DNA from: Alphaproteobacteria bacterium WMHbin7 | Lineage (GTDB): Bacteria; Pseudomonadota; Alphaproteobacteria; Rhodospirillales; WMHbin7 | Direction: 5' to 3' | DNA: 64,000 nt | NCBI GenBank assembly: GCA_002753155.1 | Contig: PDZW01000007.1 | Span: 1-64,000 of the forward strand | Notes under the pieces: generated by a model | The model's input: only the letters and a program-made list of their open reading frames with translations | What the model was told of the DNA's origin: nothing | Databases searched by the model: none | Shown here: positions 63,947-64,000 of the stretch, one piece after another | Position numbering within the stretch: the first letter of the stretch is position 1 | Layout: each line of letters starts with the position of its first letter | Position numbers and translations under genes: made by a program

Positions 63947-64000
63947 ATGCCTTCCTACAAGATCATCGATCACACCTATGACGTTGTGGTGGTGGGTGCT
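63947..64000 (+). CDS. sdhA: Succinate dehydrogenase flavoprotein subunit, 5' end only
   Basis: Only 18 codons are inside the window: MPSYKIIDHTYDVVVVGA, which is the start of SdhA including the first part of the FAD-binding GxGxxG fold. The gene continues beyond base 64000. Confidence 0.93.
   Translation, partial: MPSYKIIDHTYDVVVVGA

Overview
The window looks like chromosomal DNA of an alphaproteobacterium. A Rhodospirillales member close to Magnetospirillum is my best guess, inferred from high GC, the order rplU-rpmA-obgE-proB, gatCAB, a glnB-glnA pair behind a sigma-54 type promoter, three diguanylate cyclases and two hemerythrin proteins. No rRNA, tRNA, CRISPR array, prophage or complete insertion sequence was seen. 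Genes are dense, and no gene-free stretch exceeds about 300 bases.

Layout. 1-8.8 kb: partial RNase HII, an S41 protease, a cytochrome b561/diheme cytochrome c pair, a CDGSH protein, acetoacetyl-CoA synthetase, threonine synthase and an M16 protease. 8.8-14.6 kb: L28, a metallo-beta-lactamase/cyclic-nucleotide/hemerythrin fusion, a CoA-transferase with an AEC carrier, and RuvX. 14.6-18.2 kb: gatCAB. 18.2-19.8 kb: an AT-richer, probably acquired AAA ATPase. 19.8-25.6 kb: a diguanylate cyclase, purC-purS, citramalate synthase and TrmJ. 25.6-32.2 kb: YdjM-like protein, rplU-rpmA-obgE-proB, two more diguanylate cyclases and a methyltransferase. 32.1-40.7 kb: UbiA, two uncharacterised proteins, a flippase-like-pepA-holC operon, folD and a dehydratase. 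40.7-43.1 kb: bacteriohemerythrin, STAS protein and soluble CZB chemoreceptor. 43.1-47.1 kb: pxpBCA (5-oxoprolinase) and an aminotransferase. 47.2-49.1 kb: glnB-glnA. 49.2-51.6 kb: an accessory island with an orphan ParD, a restriction-endonuclease-like protein, an interrupted BrnA-type antitoxin and a DUF4160/DUF2442 pair. 51.6-55.6 kb: putative metalloprotease, response regulator, EttA and a cysteine-rich protein. 55.6-62.9 kb: a 1191-residue FecR/RTX protein with two TPR-glycosyltransferases and a DUF6165 protein. 63.1-64 kb: sdhCD and the start of sdhA.

The most unusual signal is a 136-bp, TA-flanked palindromic element present twice (22537-22676, minus orientation; 43884-44023, plus). 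The copies align without gaps at about 85 % identity, and at least three stem differences are compensatory. One copy lies between two convergent genes, and its two ends form part of both stop codons. The other is inserted in frame inside pxpC, adding exactly 46 codons at a point where the flanking protein sequence rejoins seamlessly. Only one of six frames is open, and pxpC uses it. This resembles the protein-coding palindromic elements of Rickettsia (RPE), in an organism that appears unrelated to Rickettsia.
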